From Streptomyces sp. NBC_01431 (GTDB lineage: Bacteria; Actinomycetota; Actinomycetes; Streptomycetales; Streptomycetaceae): a stretch of 64,000 bases of DNA. Shown in pieces: positions 31,611 through 39,843 of the stretch. How positions within the stretch are numbered: position 1 is the first letter of the stretch; each line of letters begins with the position of its first letter. Position numbers and translations under genes: made by a program. Under the pieces are notes generated by a model, which worked only from the letters and a program-made list of their open reading frames with translations, had not been told where the DNA came from and did not search any database. Location: NCBI RefSeq assembly GCF_036231355.1, contig NZ_CP109496.1, positions 1,550,001 to 1,614,000 of the forward strand. The letters run 5' to 3'.

Positions 31611-33581
31611 TCAGTCCCGGTCGGGCCGCATCCGGTAGTCGTAGCGATCAGGTAGTGGCTCGTCCGTGAGATGGGCCCACACCTCGTTCAGGGTCTCTTC
31701 CCCTTCGCGCAGGTCGGCGACTTCGAAGCCCCCGTCGAACAGGGCGCGGGCGGCCGCGGGTTCGTCCTCGGCGAGCAGGAGCTGCGCCTCGATGAGCCGG
31801 AACCGGCCGCGGTCGCGGACCGCGGGGCGCAGCCGGTCCCATACCGCGCGGGCAGCCGCGGCGCGGTGCTCGGAGAGCAGTGCCCCGATGGCCTCGCGGC
31901 CCAGCGCGGCGGATGCGGCCGTCCACTGGGCGCCGTCCCTGCGCTCCTCGCAGAAGTCGTCGAAGGCCTCCGCGTAGTGGTCGGCGGCTCGGCCGGCGTT
32001 GCCGGCCAGCTGGTCGGCGACCGCGAGGCAGCGGAGCAACGGCCAGCGGGACGGGGCGAGTTGAAGGCCCCGCTCCCAGCTGCGTACGGCCTGTGCGCGG
32101 TCCCCCGCGTGCCATTGTGCGATGCCCAGGTGGTATTCGGTGAGCGGGTCCGCGGGGGCCGTCTCCAACATGTCGCGCCAGTGCGGGGCGACCAGGGTGG
32201 GGCCGGGCGGCGTCACCCTGCGCGGCTCCGGAAGGACCCCGGTGCGCAGCAACTCAAGCCAGGGCTGCTGTTCCTGAGTGAGTGTCAGCTCAGGAAACGG
32301 AGTGCCGGGCAGTTTCATTCCCGTACGCAGGACTTCGAGGGCGCCCCAGCCCGACCCGCCGGCGAGGCTCTCGCCGGGTTCGGCATCGGCGTACGGACGC
32401 CATGCGGCGTACGCCCGCTCCACCGTCTCGCGTGGCAGGGCCTGCTCAAGGCGGTCCGCCACCTCGGCGCGGGCGGCCCTCCAGTCGTCGCCGTGCACCG
32501 CTCGCCCGTCCGCCTCCAGCGGTCCGTACGCCTCCAGCCAGGCGAACTCGCCGCCCGGGTCGAGCGGGACGTGCTCCAGTTGCGTACGGGCGAGGCCCGC
32601 CTGCATCTCCGCGTACCCGGCGGTGCCCGGTTCGGTCAGCCACCGCTGCCAGCGCCGGCCGCCGCGCCCCGCCCCCCACAGGAAGAGCTTGCGGCCGCGC
32701 AGGGTGTCGGTGGAGGTCTGGACGAGCCCCTGGCCGCTTTCGTCGAGCGAGGCGATCCAGCGGCGGGCGCCGTCGGGGACTTCGTAGAAGTAGTCGGCCG
32801 GGTGCTCGCCGCGCAGCGGGTACGTGCGGTCCGCGCCGTCCCACCCGGGGACGGGCACGCGCCGCAGGGTGTGGTCGTACCCGAAGTGCCAGGCCTCCTC
32901 GGCCGGGGCGACGACCCGGGTGCGCTCGCCCTCCTCGACCGCGATGTTGGACCACCAGTAGACGGGCGCCGTCTTCTCGTGCGGGTTGCGGATGCGGATG
33001 CCCACGTACAGGAAGTCGGAGTCGTCGGGGAGCCACAGGTCCACCTGGAAGGGGAGGTCGCGCAGCCGCTCCCATTCCCACAGGCGGACCATCTCGCCGC
33101 CGTCCGGGGCCGGGACGAGAGCCGCGTGCAGGGGGGCGCAGGACAGGGTGGTGTGACCGGTGGCGCCGATGTTCCACTCGATGCCGCCGGAGAACCAGGC
33201 TCCGTTGAGCGCGAAGTCGGCGGGCTGGAACACCGGATTGGTGTAGAGCAGTTCACGGCCGCTCGGCTTGTGGAACAGGGAGTGGACGCGGCCGCCGAGA
33301 CCCGGCAGCACGGTGGCGCGCAGCCGGTCGTTCTCGATCACGATCGTGTCGAGCTCGACCGGGCCGCGCTCGCGCCCGTAACCGTCCAGCACGCGCACCG
33401 GCAGCAGGGTCTCCAGCGGCTCGTACCCGATCTGGCGGGCCATGTCCCGGGGCAGCCCCTCGCGCGCCCTGTCGTCGAGGACATGCGTCTCGGCGCGCGG
33501 GCGCAGCGCGGGCAGGGGGTTGGGCTCCCCCAACGGCGCGCCGGGCAGGGTCAGTACGGCACGTCGCACAGTGGTGGCCAA
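31611..33581 (-). CDS. DUF5107 domain protein with TPR-like repeats
   Basis: 656 residues. The N-terminal two thirds form a beta-rich domain of the DUF5107/galactose-mutarotase-like type: LDTIVIENDRLRATVLPGLGGRVHSLFHKPSGRELLYTNPVFQP and GGIEWNIGATGH. The C-terminal third is alpha-helical with TPR-like motifs (DPLTEYHLGIAQWHAGDRAQAVRSWERGLQLAPSRWPLLRCLAVADQLAGNAGRAADHY). It probably handles a sugar. The TTG at 33581 has GAGG five bases upstream and starts the conserved part; a GTG at 33572 is an alternative. Three TGGAAYAYCG elements lie upstream. Confidence 0.8.
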   Translation of the reverse strand: MATTVRRAVLTLPGAPLGEPNPLPALRPRAETHVLDDRAREGLPRDMARQIGYEPLETLLPVRVLDGYGRERGPVELDTIVIENDRLRATVLPGLGGRVHSLFHKPSGRELLYTNPVFQPADFALNGAWFSGGIEWNIGATGHTTLSCAPLHAALVPAPDGGEMVRLWEWERLRDLPFQVDLWLPDDSDFLYVGIRIRNPHEKTAPVYWWSNIAVEEGERTRVVAPAEEAWHFGYDHTLRRVPVPGWDGADRTYPLRGEHPADYFYEVPDGARRWIASLDESGQGLVQTSTDTLRGRKLFLWGAGRGGRRWQRWLTEPGTAGYAEMQAGLARTQLEHVPLDPGGEFAWLEAYGPLEADGRAVHGDDWRAARAEVADRLEQALPRETVERAYAAWRPYADAEPGESLAGGSGWGALEVLRTGMKLPGTPFPELTLTQEQQPWLELLRTGVLPEPRRVTPPGPTLVAPHWRDMLETAPADPLTEYHLGIAQWHAGDRAQAVRSWERGLQLAPSRWPLLRCLAVADQLAGNAGRAADHYAEAFDDFCEERRDGAQWTAASAALGREAIGALLSEHRAAAARAVWDRLRPAVRDRGRFRLIEAQLLLAEDEPAAARALFDGGFEVADLREGEETLNEVWAHLTDEPLPDRYDYRMRPDRD

Positions 33582-33640
33582 GGCAACCTCACTCCCTCGC
33601 GCGGGACCCGGCAGCCCTTTCGGCCGCCCCCCGATGACCA

Positions 33641-33748
33641 TGGAACACCGCGCCACTGACAACGACCAGAGGACCTCCCGGTCAGGATTGCGCAAAGGCC
33701 CGTGGAACACCGGCGCTCCATGGGCCGTGCGCGGCCGGTGGAATATCG
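33641..33748. repeat. Three TGGAAYAYCG elements upstream of the DUF5107 gene
   Basis: TGGAACACCG at 33641 and 33703 and TGGAATATCG at 33739 lie in the 240-base gap between divergent genes. Spacing is 62 and 36 bases. They may be binding sites of a regulator, or copies of a small duplicated stretch. Confidence 0.4.
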
Positions 33749-33821
33749 CTCGACACCCTTGCGCCGGGTCCGCGACGATCTCCGTGCAAGGGACGTGCGG
33801 GACGGAAGGACGCAACGGGAC

Positions 33822-34163
33822 ATGAGTGAGCGGCACACCTACCGGGTCATCGTGCGCGGCGTGTGGGACGGCCTGGGTGCGGCGTCGCGTGCGCGGCTGC
33901 TCGCCGAGGTCGACGACCACGGTCTGACCTCAATGACCTTCACCGAGGAGGGCTCGCTCACCTACGACCGGGCGCTGAAGCACTTCTCGTGGCGGTTCAC
34001 CGTCGTCTCGGAGGCCGCCGACGGCGAGGAGATGGCCGCGGCGATCGCCGAGGACCGGGCGGAGTCCGCGCTGACGGCGCTCGGTCACGGCTTCCGTGAT
34101 CTGCGCTGCACCGTGACGGACCTGGACACGATGAAGGTCAACCACAAGGGTGGCCGCCGCTAG
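33822..34163 (+). CDS. DUF6204-family protein
   Basis: 113 residues. RTYRVIVRGVWDGL-type opening (here HTYRVIVRGVWDGLGAASRARLLAEVDDHGL), FTEEGSLTYDRALKHFSWRF and TVTDLDTMKVN at the end match the Streptomyces DUF6204 family. It is probably a small cytosolic alpha/beta protein of unknown function. Its last bases overlap the convergent acetyltransferase gene by four. Confidence 0.75.
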   Translation: MSERHTYRVIVRGVWDGLGAASRARLLAEVDDHGLTSMTFTEEGSLTYDRALKHFSWRFTVVSEAADGEEMAAAIAEDRAESALTALGHGFRDLRCTVTDLDTMKVNHKGGRR

Positions 34164-34720
34164 CCCGCGGCGGTCCGGCGCTCGGTCATCTCGCGGGTGA
34201 TGGCCCATCGCTCGTGGTCGCGCCAGGCCCCGTCCACGAAGAGGAAGTCCGGCGAGTAGCCCTCCAGGCGGAATCCGGCCCGGCGCACCAGCTTGGTCGA
34301 GGCCTGGTTGGCGGGCTGGATGTTCGCTTCGAGGCGGTGCAGGCCGAGCGGGCCGAAGGCGTGCCGCAGGACGAGGCCGAGGCCCTCGCTCATCAGGCCG
34401 CGCCCGGCGGCGGGAGCGAAGGCCCCGTATCCGATCGCTCCGCTCAGGAAGGCGCCCTGGACCACGTTGTTGATGTTGATGAATCCGGCGATGCGGCCGC
34501 CGTCCCGCTCACACACCAGGAAGCCGTACCGGTCCGGATCGGTGATGAGCCGGTCCGCGTACGTGGCGTAGGACTCCGCGTCGACGGGCGGGTGGAGCCA
34601 GGGGGCGTGCAGCGGGCGGCTCGCCGCGGCGAGAGCGGTGAACTCCTCGGAGTCCTGGCGGGTGAAGGCCCGCAGGCCCACGCGGGGGCCCACGGCGAGA
34701 AAGCCTGCCTGAGTGCGCAT
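34160..34720 (-). CDS. GNAT acetyltransferase (RimJ/RimL type)
   Basis: 186 residues. FLVCERDGGRIAGFININNVVQGAFLSGAIGYGAFAPAAGRGLMSEGLGLVLRHAF covers the acetyl-CoA-binding beta-4/alpha-3 region, followed by LHRLEANIQPANQASTKLVRRAGF, the standard RimJ/RimL segment. Such enzymes acetylate protein N-termini or small amines. It is convergent with the DUF6204 gene. Confidence 0.9.
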   Translation of the reverse strand: MRTQAGFLAVGPRVGLRAFTRQDSEEFTALAAASRPLHAPWLHPPVDAESYATYADRLITDPDRYGFLVCERDGGRIAGFININNVVQGAFLSGAIGYGAFAPAAGRGLMSEGLGLVLRHAFGPLGLHRLEANIQPANQASTKLVRRAGFRLEGYSPDFLFVDGAWRDHERWAITREMTERRTAAG

Positions 34721-34890
34721 CGGGTCAGCCTACTGGCCGTCCCCCGGGAGCAGTTGGGTCCTCGGGGCGGTGCGCCCCGTCGCCCGACGCCCCGCTCCGG
34801 GATGACCGGGTGGGGTGGCGCCGTCGTCGTTCCGCCCCGGTGCTCGGGTCCGCCCCCGCAGCGGTCCGGGGCCGTCGCGCCGGGGGCCCG

Positions 34891-34903
34891 CTTGTCAGAC
34901 AAG
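34891..34903. promoter_or_regulatory. Perfect palindrome, candidate GntR operator
   Basis: CTTGTCAGACAAG is an exact 13-base palindrome, 46 bases before the GntR gene. The same core recurs at 35836-35848 at the start of the adenosine deaminase gene. TTGTC-GACAA-type sites are typical of GntR/HutC-type repressors. Confidence 0.75.
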
Positions 34904-34948
34904 TGGGTACGGGCCATGCTGGCCCTTCGGTACCTGGAGGGTGGCTTC

Positions 34949-35680
34949 ATGACAGTGAGCGGACAGCAGCGCAGGCCGGTCGTCGCGCTGTACGAGCGGA
35001 TCGCGGACGCGATCCACGACGGCACCTATCCCCCGGGCTCCACCCTGCCCTCCGAGCCGAAGCTCGCCGGCGAGCTCGGCGTGAGCCGCCCCGCGCTGCG
35101 CGAGGCGCTGCTCCTGCTCCAGGAGGACGGGCTCCTTTCGGTACGGCGCGGGGTGGGACGGACCGTCAACGACCGGCCGCCCCAGCGCGGCTTCGAACAG
35201 CTCCAGCCGCTCGACGGCCTGCTCGGCCCGGTCCGGGTGCGGGCGCTGCTGCGCAGCCGGGAGGAGCCCACCGACTTCACCACCCAGCATCTGCTCGCGC
35301 CCGCCGGATGCGAGCTGCGGTTCTGGGAGTCCGTCCTGGTGGGAGAGGCTCTGGCGGTCGCCCTGAGCCACGAGTGGGCGGCGCCGGAGGGCGTCCTTGA
35401 GCGGCTGCACCCGAGCTTCGGCGAGGCTCTGTCCGCCGAGCCCGCGACCTCGATGCTCACCGTCCTCGCGGAGGCCTCCCGGGGCGTCCCACTCACCGCG
35501 CACAGCGCGATCAGCGCGACGCTGCTCGGCCGGCGCAGGGGCGAACAGCTGGACCGCCCGGCGGACACCCCGGCCGTGCTGATCACCCAGGTCGTACGCA
35601 TCGACGGCACCCCGGTCATGGCCGCCAAGCACATGCTGCCGACGGGCGCCCCCGCGCTGGCGGTCCTCCAGTCCTGCTGA
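34949..35680 (+). CDS. GntR-family (HutC-type) transcriptional regulator
   Basis: 243 residues. An N-terminal winged helix (about 8-75: LYERIADAIHDGTYPPGSTLPSEPKLAGELGVSRPALREALLLLQEDGLLSVRRGVGRTVN) precedes a UTRA effector domain (about 85-240). GGAGGG lies seven bases before ATG 34949. A perfect palindrome in its own promoter region suggests autoregulation. The recurrence of that palindrome at the deaminase start suggests it controls adenosine deaminase, so its ligand may be a nucleoside or purine. Confidence 0.88.
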   Translation: MTVSGQQRRPVVALYERIADAIHDGTYPPGSTLPSEPKLAGELGVSRPALREALLLLQEDGLLSVRRGVGRTVNDRPPQRGFEQLQPLDGLLGPVRVRALLRSREEPTDFTTQHLLAPAGCELRFWESVLVGEALAVALSHEWAAPEGVLERLHPSFGEALSAEPATSMLTVLAEASRGVPLTAHSAISATLLGRRRGEQLDRPADTPAVLITQVVRIDGTPVMAAKHMLPTGAPALAVLQSC

Positions 35681-35816
35681 GCGGTCGTGGTGAAGGCCGC
35701 CGCCGGCGTACGCGCCCCGAAAAGGGGCGCGGACAACGCGCGACCTGCCCGCAGTGGACGCCCTCCACATCCCGTGGAGCGCGGAGCACCCCGCAGGACT
35801 GCGCCACGACACGCTG

Positions 35817-35848
35817 TACACTCCCGCCTCATGCACTTGTCAGACAAC
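35817..35848 (+). promoter_or_regulatory. Promoter and GntR-type operator of the adenosine deaminase gene
   Basis: TACACT at 35817-35822 is a -10-like hexamer nine bases before the ATG at 35831, so the leader would be at most a few bases. CTTGTCAGACAAC (35836-35848), matching 12 of 13 bases of the palindrome at 34891, lies inside the first codons. A repressor there would block the start of transcription. Confidence 0.6.
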
Positions 35849-36934
35849 TCTGCCGCCGCCTCTTCGGTCTCTCCCGCGGACTGGATCCGCCGCGCCCCGA
35901 AGGCCGTCCTCCACGACCACCTCGACGGCGGGCTGCGCCCGGCCACCATCGTCGAGCTGGCCCGCGCCTGCGGATACGCGGGCCTGCCCACCGAGGATCC
36001 GGCCGAGCTGGCGCTCTGGTTCCGCGACGCCGCGGACTCCGGCTCCCTGGAGCGCTACCTGGAGACCTTCGCCCACACCTGCGCGGTGATGCAGACCCGC
36101 GAGGCGCTGCACCGCATCGCGGCCGAGTGCGCCGAGGACCTGGCGGCCGACGGGGTGGTCTACGCGGAGGTGCGCTACGCCCCCGAGCAGCACCTGGAGC
36201 GCGGCCTGACCCTGGACGAGGTCGTGGACGCCGTCAACGAGGGCTTCCGCGAGGGCGAGCGCCGCACCGACGGACGGATCACCGTCCGCGCGCTGCTCAC
36301 CGGCATGCGGCACACCCGGCGCTCCCTGGAGATAGCCGAGCTCACCGTCGCCCACCGCGACCGGGGTGTGGCGGGCTTCGACATCGCGGGCGGCGAGATC
36401 GGCAACCCGCCGGCCGAGCACCTGCCCGCCTTCCAGCACCTGAAGCGGGCCAACTGCCACTTCACCATCCACGCGGGTGAGGCCGTGGGCGCCGAGTCGG
36501 TGCACGAGGCGGTCCAGGTGTGCGGCGCCGAGCGCATCGGGCACGGCGTGCGGATCACCGACGACATCGACGCGAACGGCACGCTCGGCCACCTGGCCGC
36601 GTACGTCCGGGACAACAAGATCGCGCTGGAGGTCTGCCCCACCTCCAACCTCCAGACCGGCGCGGCCGTTTCGTACGAGAAGCACCCGATCGACGAGCTG
36701 CGCAGGCTCGGCTTCACGGTCACCCTCAACACCGACAACCGCCTGGTGTCCGGCACGACGATGAGCGAGGAGTTCCAGCACATGGCGGACGCCTTCGGCT
36801 ACGGCCCGGAGGTCTTCGAGGAGTTCACCGTCGCCGCGGTCGAGGCGGCGTTCCTGCCACTGCCGGAACGCCGTCGCATCATTGACGAGATCGTGCGCCC
36901 CGGTTACGCGGCCGTCAGTTCAACCTCCCACTGA
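35831..36934 (+). CDS. Adenosine deaminase
   Basis: 367 residues. [16 protein letters not shown] holds the HxH zinc ligands, [14 protein letters not shown] the third histidine and catalytic Glu, ERIGHGVRI the His-Gly, [11 protein letters not shown] the SN motif and [11 protein letters not shown] the zinc Asp. The enzyme converts adenosine or deoxyadenosine to inosine in purine salvage. HLDG replaces the more common HLEG-type wording but keeps the ligands. It is probably controlled by the adjacent GntR regulator. Its 3' end overlaps the convergent hydrolase gene by 20 bases. Confidence 0.92.
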   Translation: MHLSDNSAAASSVSPADWIRRAPKAVLHDHLDGGLRPATIVELARACGYAGLPTEDPAELALWFRDAADSGSLERYLETFAHTCAVMQTREALHRIAAECAEDLAADGVVYAEVRYAPEQHLERGLTLDEVVDAVNEGFREGERRTDGRITVRALLTGMRHTRRSLEIAELTVAHRDRGVAGFDIAGGEIGNPPAEHLPAFQHLKRANCHFTIHAGEAVGAESVHEAVQVCGAERIGHGVRITDDIDANGTLGHLAAYVRDNKIALEVCPTSNLQTGAAVSYEKHPIDELRRLGFTVTLNTDNRLVSGTTMSEEFQHMADAFGYGPEVFEEFTVAAVEAAFLPLPERRRIIDEIVRPGYAAVSSTSH

Positions 36935-38702
36935 CGACGGGCAGTTGGAGCGTTCCCGTGTCGCCGGGGGCGCTCACGACCGTCACCGGCTTGACGCCCT
37001 TGTTGCCGAGGTAGGCATCGTCGCTGGCGGCGATCGCGAACTCGATGCGATGCCCGGCCTCGTAGCGGTGCGCGATACCGGGCAGGGCGACGGTGAACGG
37101 CCGGGTGACGTCCGGCACCCGCACCGGCGCGACCAGCCGGCGGACCAGCGTCTTGGTGCCGTCGGGCGCCACATCGTACAGCTTGGCGAAGAGGACCAGC
37201 TTGTCGGCGGCGTTGCCGGAGTTCTGCACCTTCTCGGTCTGCGGCGAGACGACCTTGAGGGTGGCCTTCGCCGAGCCCACCACGTCGACGGGGGCCTTGA
37301 ACGGGTCGGTGTCCCAGCCGAGGTAGGTGCCCCGGGTGTCGTACGGCTGGGGGTCGGGCAGGCCGATCGTGCCGGCCAGCGAACTCTCCGAATGGCTGGT
37401 GGGGACCAGCCAGTTGGTGTATTCACGGCTGCCGCGCACCACCTTGGCGCGGTTGTCGACGAGCTTGCCGTCGCCGGAGAGGTAGACCTTCTGCGAGAGC
37501 GGGGGCACCGCCGCGGCCTCGCCGTAGCCGCTCCGCCAGTCGCGGTAGTAGGCGAAGGCCGGGCCGGTGTCGGTGTGCTTCTGCTTGCGGAGGTAGCGGT
37601 CGAACCAGGCGAGGATGCGCTGTCCGGTGTAGCTGGTCTCCAAGTTGCTCTGCGTGAGGTTGAGTTCGCCGGGCGCCTGGCCACCGCTGTGTCCCCAGGA
37701 CTGCCAGATCATCTTGGTGGGGGTGCCCTGCTCCTTGAGCGTGTGGTAGGTCGCCGTGGCCTCGTTGAGGTTGAACAGGCTATCGGTCTGCCCCTGGATG
37801 AGCAGGGTGGGAGCCTCGACGCGGTCGAGGTAGCCGGCCGGGGAGACGCTGCGGGCGTAGCGCCGCATCGCGGCGGTGGCGGCGGCCGGGTAGCTGCCCG
37901 AGTTGAGCAGCCCGATCGTCTTGCAGGCGTCCGGCACGAAGTGCACGCAGCCCAGCGAGCCCCAGCGGGACGGGTCGAGGTTGGGCAGCGTGATGGGCTG
38001 GCTCTCGCCGATGAGGTAGAACCCGTTGGTCCACTGCCACTTGAAGGCGCCGGGCACCGTGCGGTCGCCCGCGTTGTTGGGGTCGAGCGCGTACGTCAGG
38101 TCGTTCCAGGTGATGAGCGGGACGAGGGCGTCGACGCGGTGGTCGACGGCGGCGGTGGCCATCTGGACGGCGCCGCCGTAGGAGCCGCCGATCATGCCGA
38201 CGCGCGGGTCGCCCGGCCCGTCCTTGGTGACGAAGCCGATGCGCGTTCCGTCGTCGGCGGCGCGCGTTCCGGCCAGGAAGTCGATGAGGCGGGACGCCGC
38301 GCGGCCGTCGATGCCGGGGTCGTCAAGGGAGATCAGGCATCCCGACGCGCCGAAGCCGAGGCCCGAGTAGGCGAGGGCGACGTAGCCGCGGTCGGCGAAC
38401 GCCCTGGCCGTGGCGTCGGTCGTGCCGTCCGACTTGCTGCCGCCGAAGCCGTTGGTGGTCAGCACGGCAGGGGCGGGGTGTGCCGTGTCGACGCGGGCCG
38501 GGCGGTAGAGGTCGGCGTCGATGGCGCAGGTCCGGCCGCCGGCCTGAACGGTGAACTTCAGTGCGGTGACGGTGGCTTGGCTCCCTGCGGCGCCCGGCGA
38601 CGCGGCGGCGGGGGCGGCCGCGAGCAGGGGCACGGCGAGCGCCGCGCCGAGGGTGGCCGCCAGCGGCTTGCGGGTTCTGGGCACGGTACGACGACGGGTC
38701 AC
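36915..38702 (-). CDS. Secreted CocE/NonD (X-Pro dipeptidyl-peptidase, S15-like) hydrolase
   Basis: 595 residues. [32 protein letters not shown] is a signal peptide with a twin-arginine-like start. The alpha/beta-hydrolase core carries nucleophile GGSYGG, acid GQTDSLF and base WGHSGG; a C-terminal jelly-roll (about 420-590) completes the CocE/NonD layout. It probably cleaves X-Pro peptides or esters outside the cell. GTG 38702 follows GGAGG with five bases of spacing; a GTG at 38714 is less well placed. It is convergent with the deaminase gene. Confidence 0.88.
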   Translation of the reverse strand: MTRRRTVPRTRKPLAATLGAALAVPLLAAAPAAASPGAAGSQATVTALKFTVQAGGRTCAIDADLYRPARVDTAHPAPAVLTTNGFGGSKSDGTTDATARAFADRGYVALAYSGLGFGASGCLISLDDPGIDGRAASRLIDFLAGTRAADDGTRIGFVTKDGPGDPRVGMIGGSYGGAVQMATAAVDHRVDALVPLITWNDLTYALDPNNAGDRTVPGAFKWQWTNGFYLIGESQPITLPNLDPSRWGSLGCVHFVPDACKTIGLLNSGSYPAAATAAMRRYARSVSPAGYLDRVEAPTLLIQGQTDSLFNLNEATATYHTLKEQGTPTKMIWQSWGHSGGQAPGELNLTQSNLETSYTGQRILAWFDRYLRKQKHTDTGPAFAYYRDWRSGYGEAAAVPPLSQKVYLSGDGKLVDNRAKVVRGSREYTNWLVPTSHSESSLAGTIGLPDPQPYDTRGTYLGWDTDPFKAPVDVVGSAKATLKVVSPQTEKVQNSGNAADKLVLFAKLYDVAPDGTKTLVRRLVAPVRVPDVTRPFTVALPGIAHRYEAGHRIEFAIAASDDAYLGNKGVKPVTVVSAPGDTGTLQLPVVSGRLN

Positions 38703-38907
38703 GGCGTCCTCCACAGCGAGGCGGCCCTACCAGCCGGTAGGGCCGGGCGACCTCATGCTGTGACACGTGAAACTCCGCGTCAACGCCTGCGACACAACCT
38801 CTTTGACGTGTCGTCGGTCGCCGGCGGGCGCGGCGGCGGCCGCGCGCCCGCCGCTCCCCCGCCCGCCCCCACCGCGATTCGGCACATCCGCTCGGCAGCG
38901 CGTGATG

Positions 38908-39843
38908 TCACGCCAGCGCGGGCGTTTCCAGCGTGAGCGTGCCGCCGTCCGCGTCCAGCACCGCGGGCACGCCCAGCGGCATGGTCAGCGCGGCGCCACA
39001 GTGCCCGAACCCGAGCCGCTCCACCACCGGAACACCGAGCCGGCTCAGGCGTTCGTACAGCACCGGGCGCACCTTCTCCTCGTACGGGCCGCACTCCTGC
39101 CAGGAGCCGAGCGCGACGCCGGTGACGCCCTCCAGCCAGCCGGAGCGCAGGAGTTGGGTCAGGGTGCGGTCCAGGCGGTAGTCCTCCTCGCCGACGTCTT
39201 CGAGGAGCAGCAGCCCGCCCGCCGCCGAGGGCCGGGCGTGCGGGGTGGCGAGGTCCGTGGCCAGCAGGGAGAGGCAGCCACCGAGGGTGGTGCCGCGGGC
39301 CCGGCCGGGCACCAGGGGCCGGGCGCCGGGCAGGCCGAGGGTCATCGCGGCCTCCGGCTCGAACAGCGTCGTGCGCAGGGACTCCTGGGTGGCGGCGTCC
39401 TGGAGGAAGGTGGCGGCGGAGGCCATCGGGCCGTACAGGGTGGCAAGACCCGTGCGCACCGCGAACGCCTCGTGCAGGGCGGTCACGTCGCTGTAGCCGA
39501 TGAGCACCTTCGGGCCGGCCGCCCGCAGCGCGTCCCAGTCGAGGAGGTCGACCATGCGCTGGGCGCCGTAGCCGCCGCGGGCGCACATCACCGCGTCGAC
39601 AGCGGAGTCGCACCAGGCCTCCTGGAAGTCGCGCGCCCGCTTCTCGTCCTCTCCGGCGAGGTATCCGAACTGCGGGTGTCTTTCGGTGACTTGGGGGGTG
39701 GTGACCGTTTCGAGGCCCCAGCCGCGCAGCACGTCGAGCCCGGCCAGCAGCCGCTCTTCGACGACGGGGCCGCTGGGGGCGACGACGGCGATCCTGGCGC
39801 CGGGGGCGAGGCGGGCCGGGCGGGTGAGGGGCAGGGCGGTCAC
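38908..39843 (-). CDS. S66 LD-carboxypeptidase
   Basis: 311 residues. ARLAPGARIAVVAPSGPVV at the start, CARGGYGAQR, IGYSDVTALH (nucleophile Ser), LLLLEDVGEEDYRLDR (catalytic Glu) and GFGHCGAALTMPLG (catalytic His) are LdcA/MccF signatures. Such enzymes trim the terminal D-residue from murein tetrapeptides or cleave related peptides. GTG 39843 overlaps the stop of the S9 peptidase gene as GTGA. It is the last of four peptidase genes in one operon, fitting peptide or cell-wall peptide recycling. Confidence 0.9.
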   Translation of the reverse strand: MTALPLTRPARLAPGARIAVVAPSGPVVEERLLAGLDVLRGWGLETVTTPQVTERHPQFGYLAGEDEKRARDFQEAWCDSAVDAVMCARGGYGAQRMVDLLDWDALRAAGPKVLIGYSDVTALHEAFAVRTGLATLYGPMASAATFLQDAATQESLRTTLFEPEAAMTLGLPGARPLVPGRARGTTLGGCLSLLATDLATPHARPSAAGGLLLLEDVGEEDYRLDRTLTQLLRSGWLEGVTGVALGSWQECGPYEEKVRPVLYERLSRLGVPVVERLGFGHCGAALTMPLGVPAVLDADGGTLTLETPALA

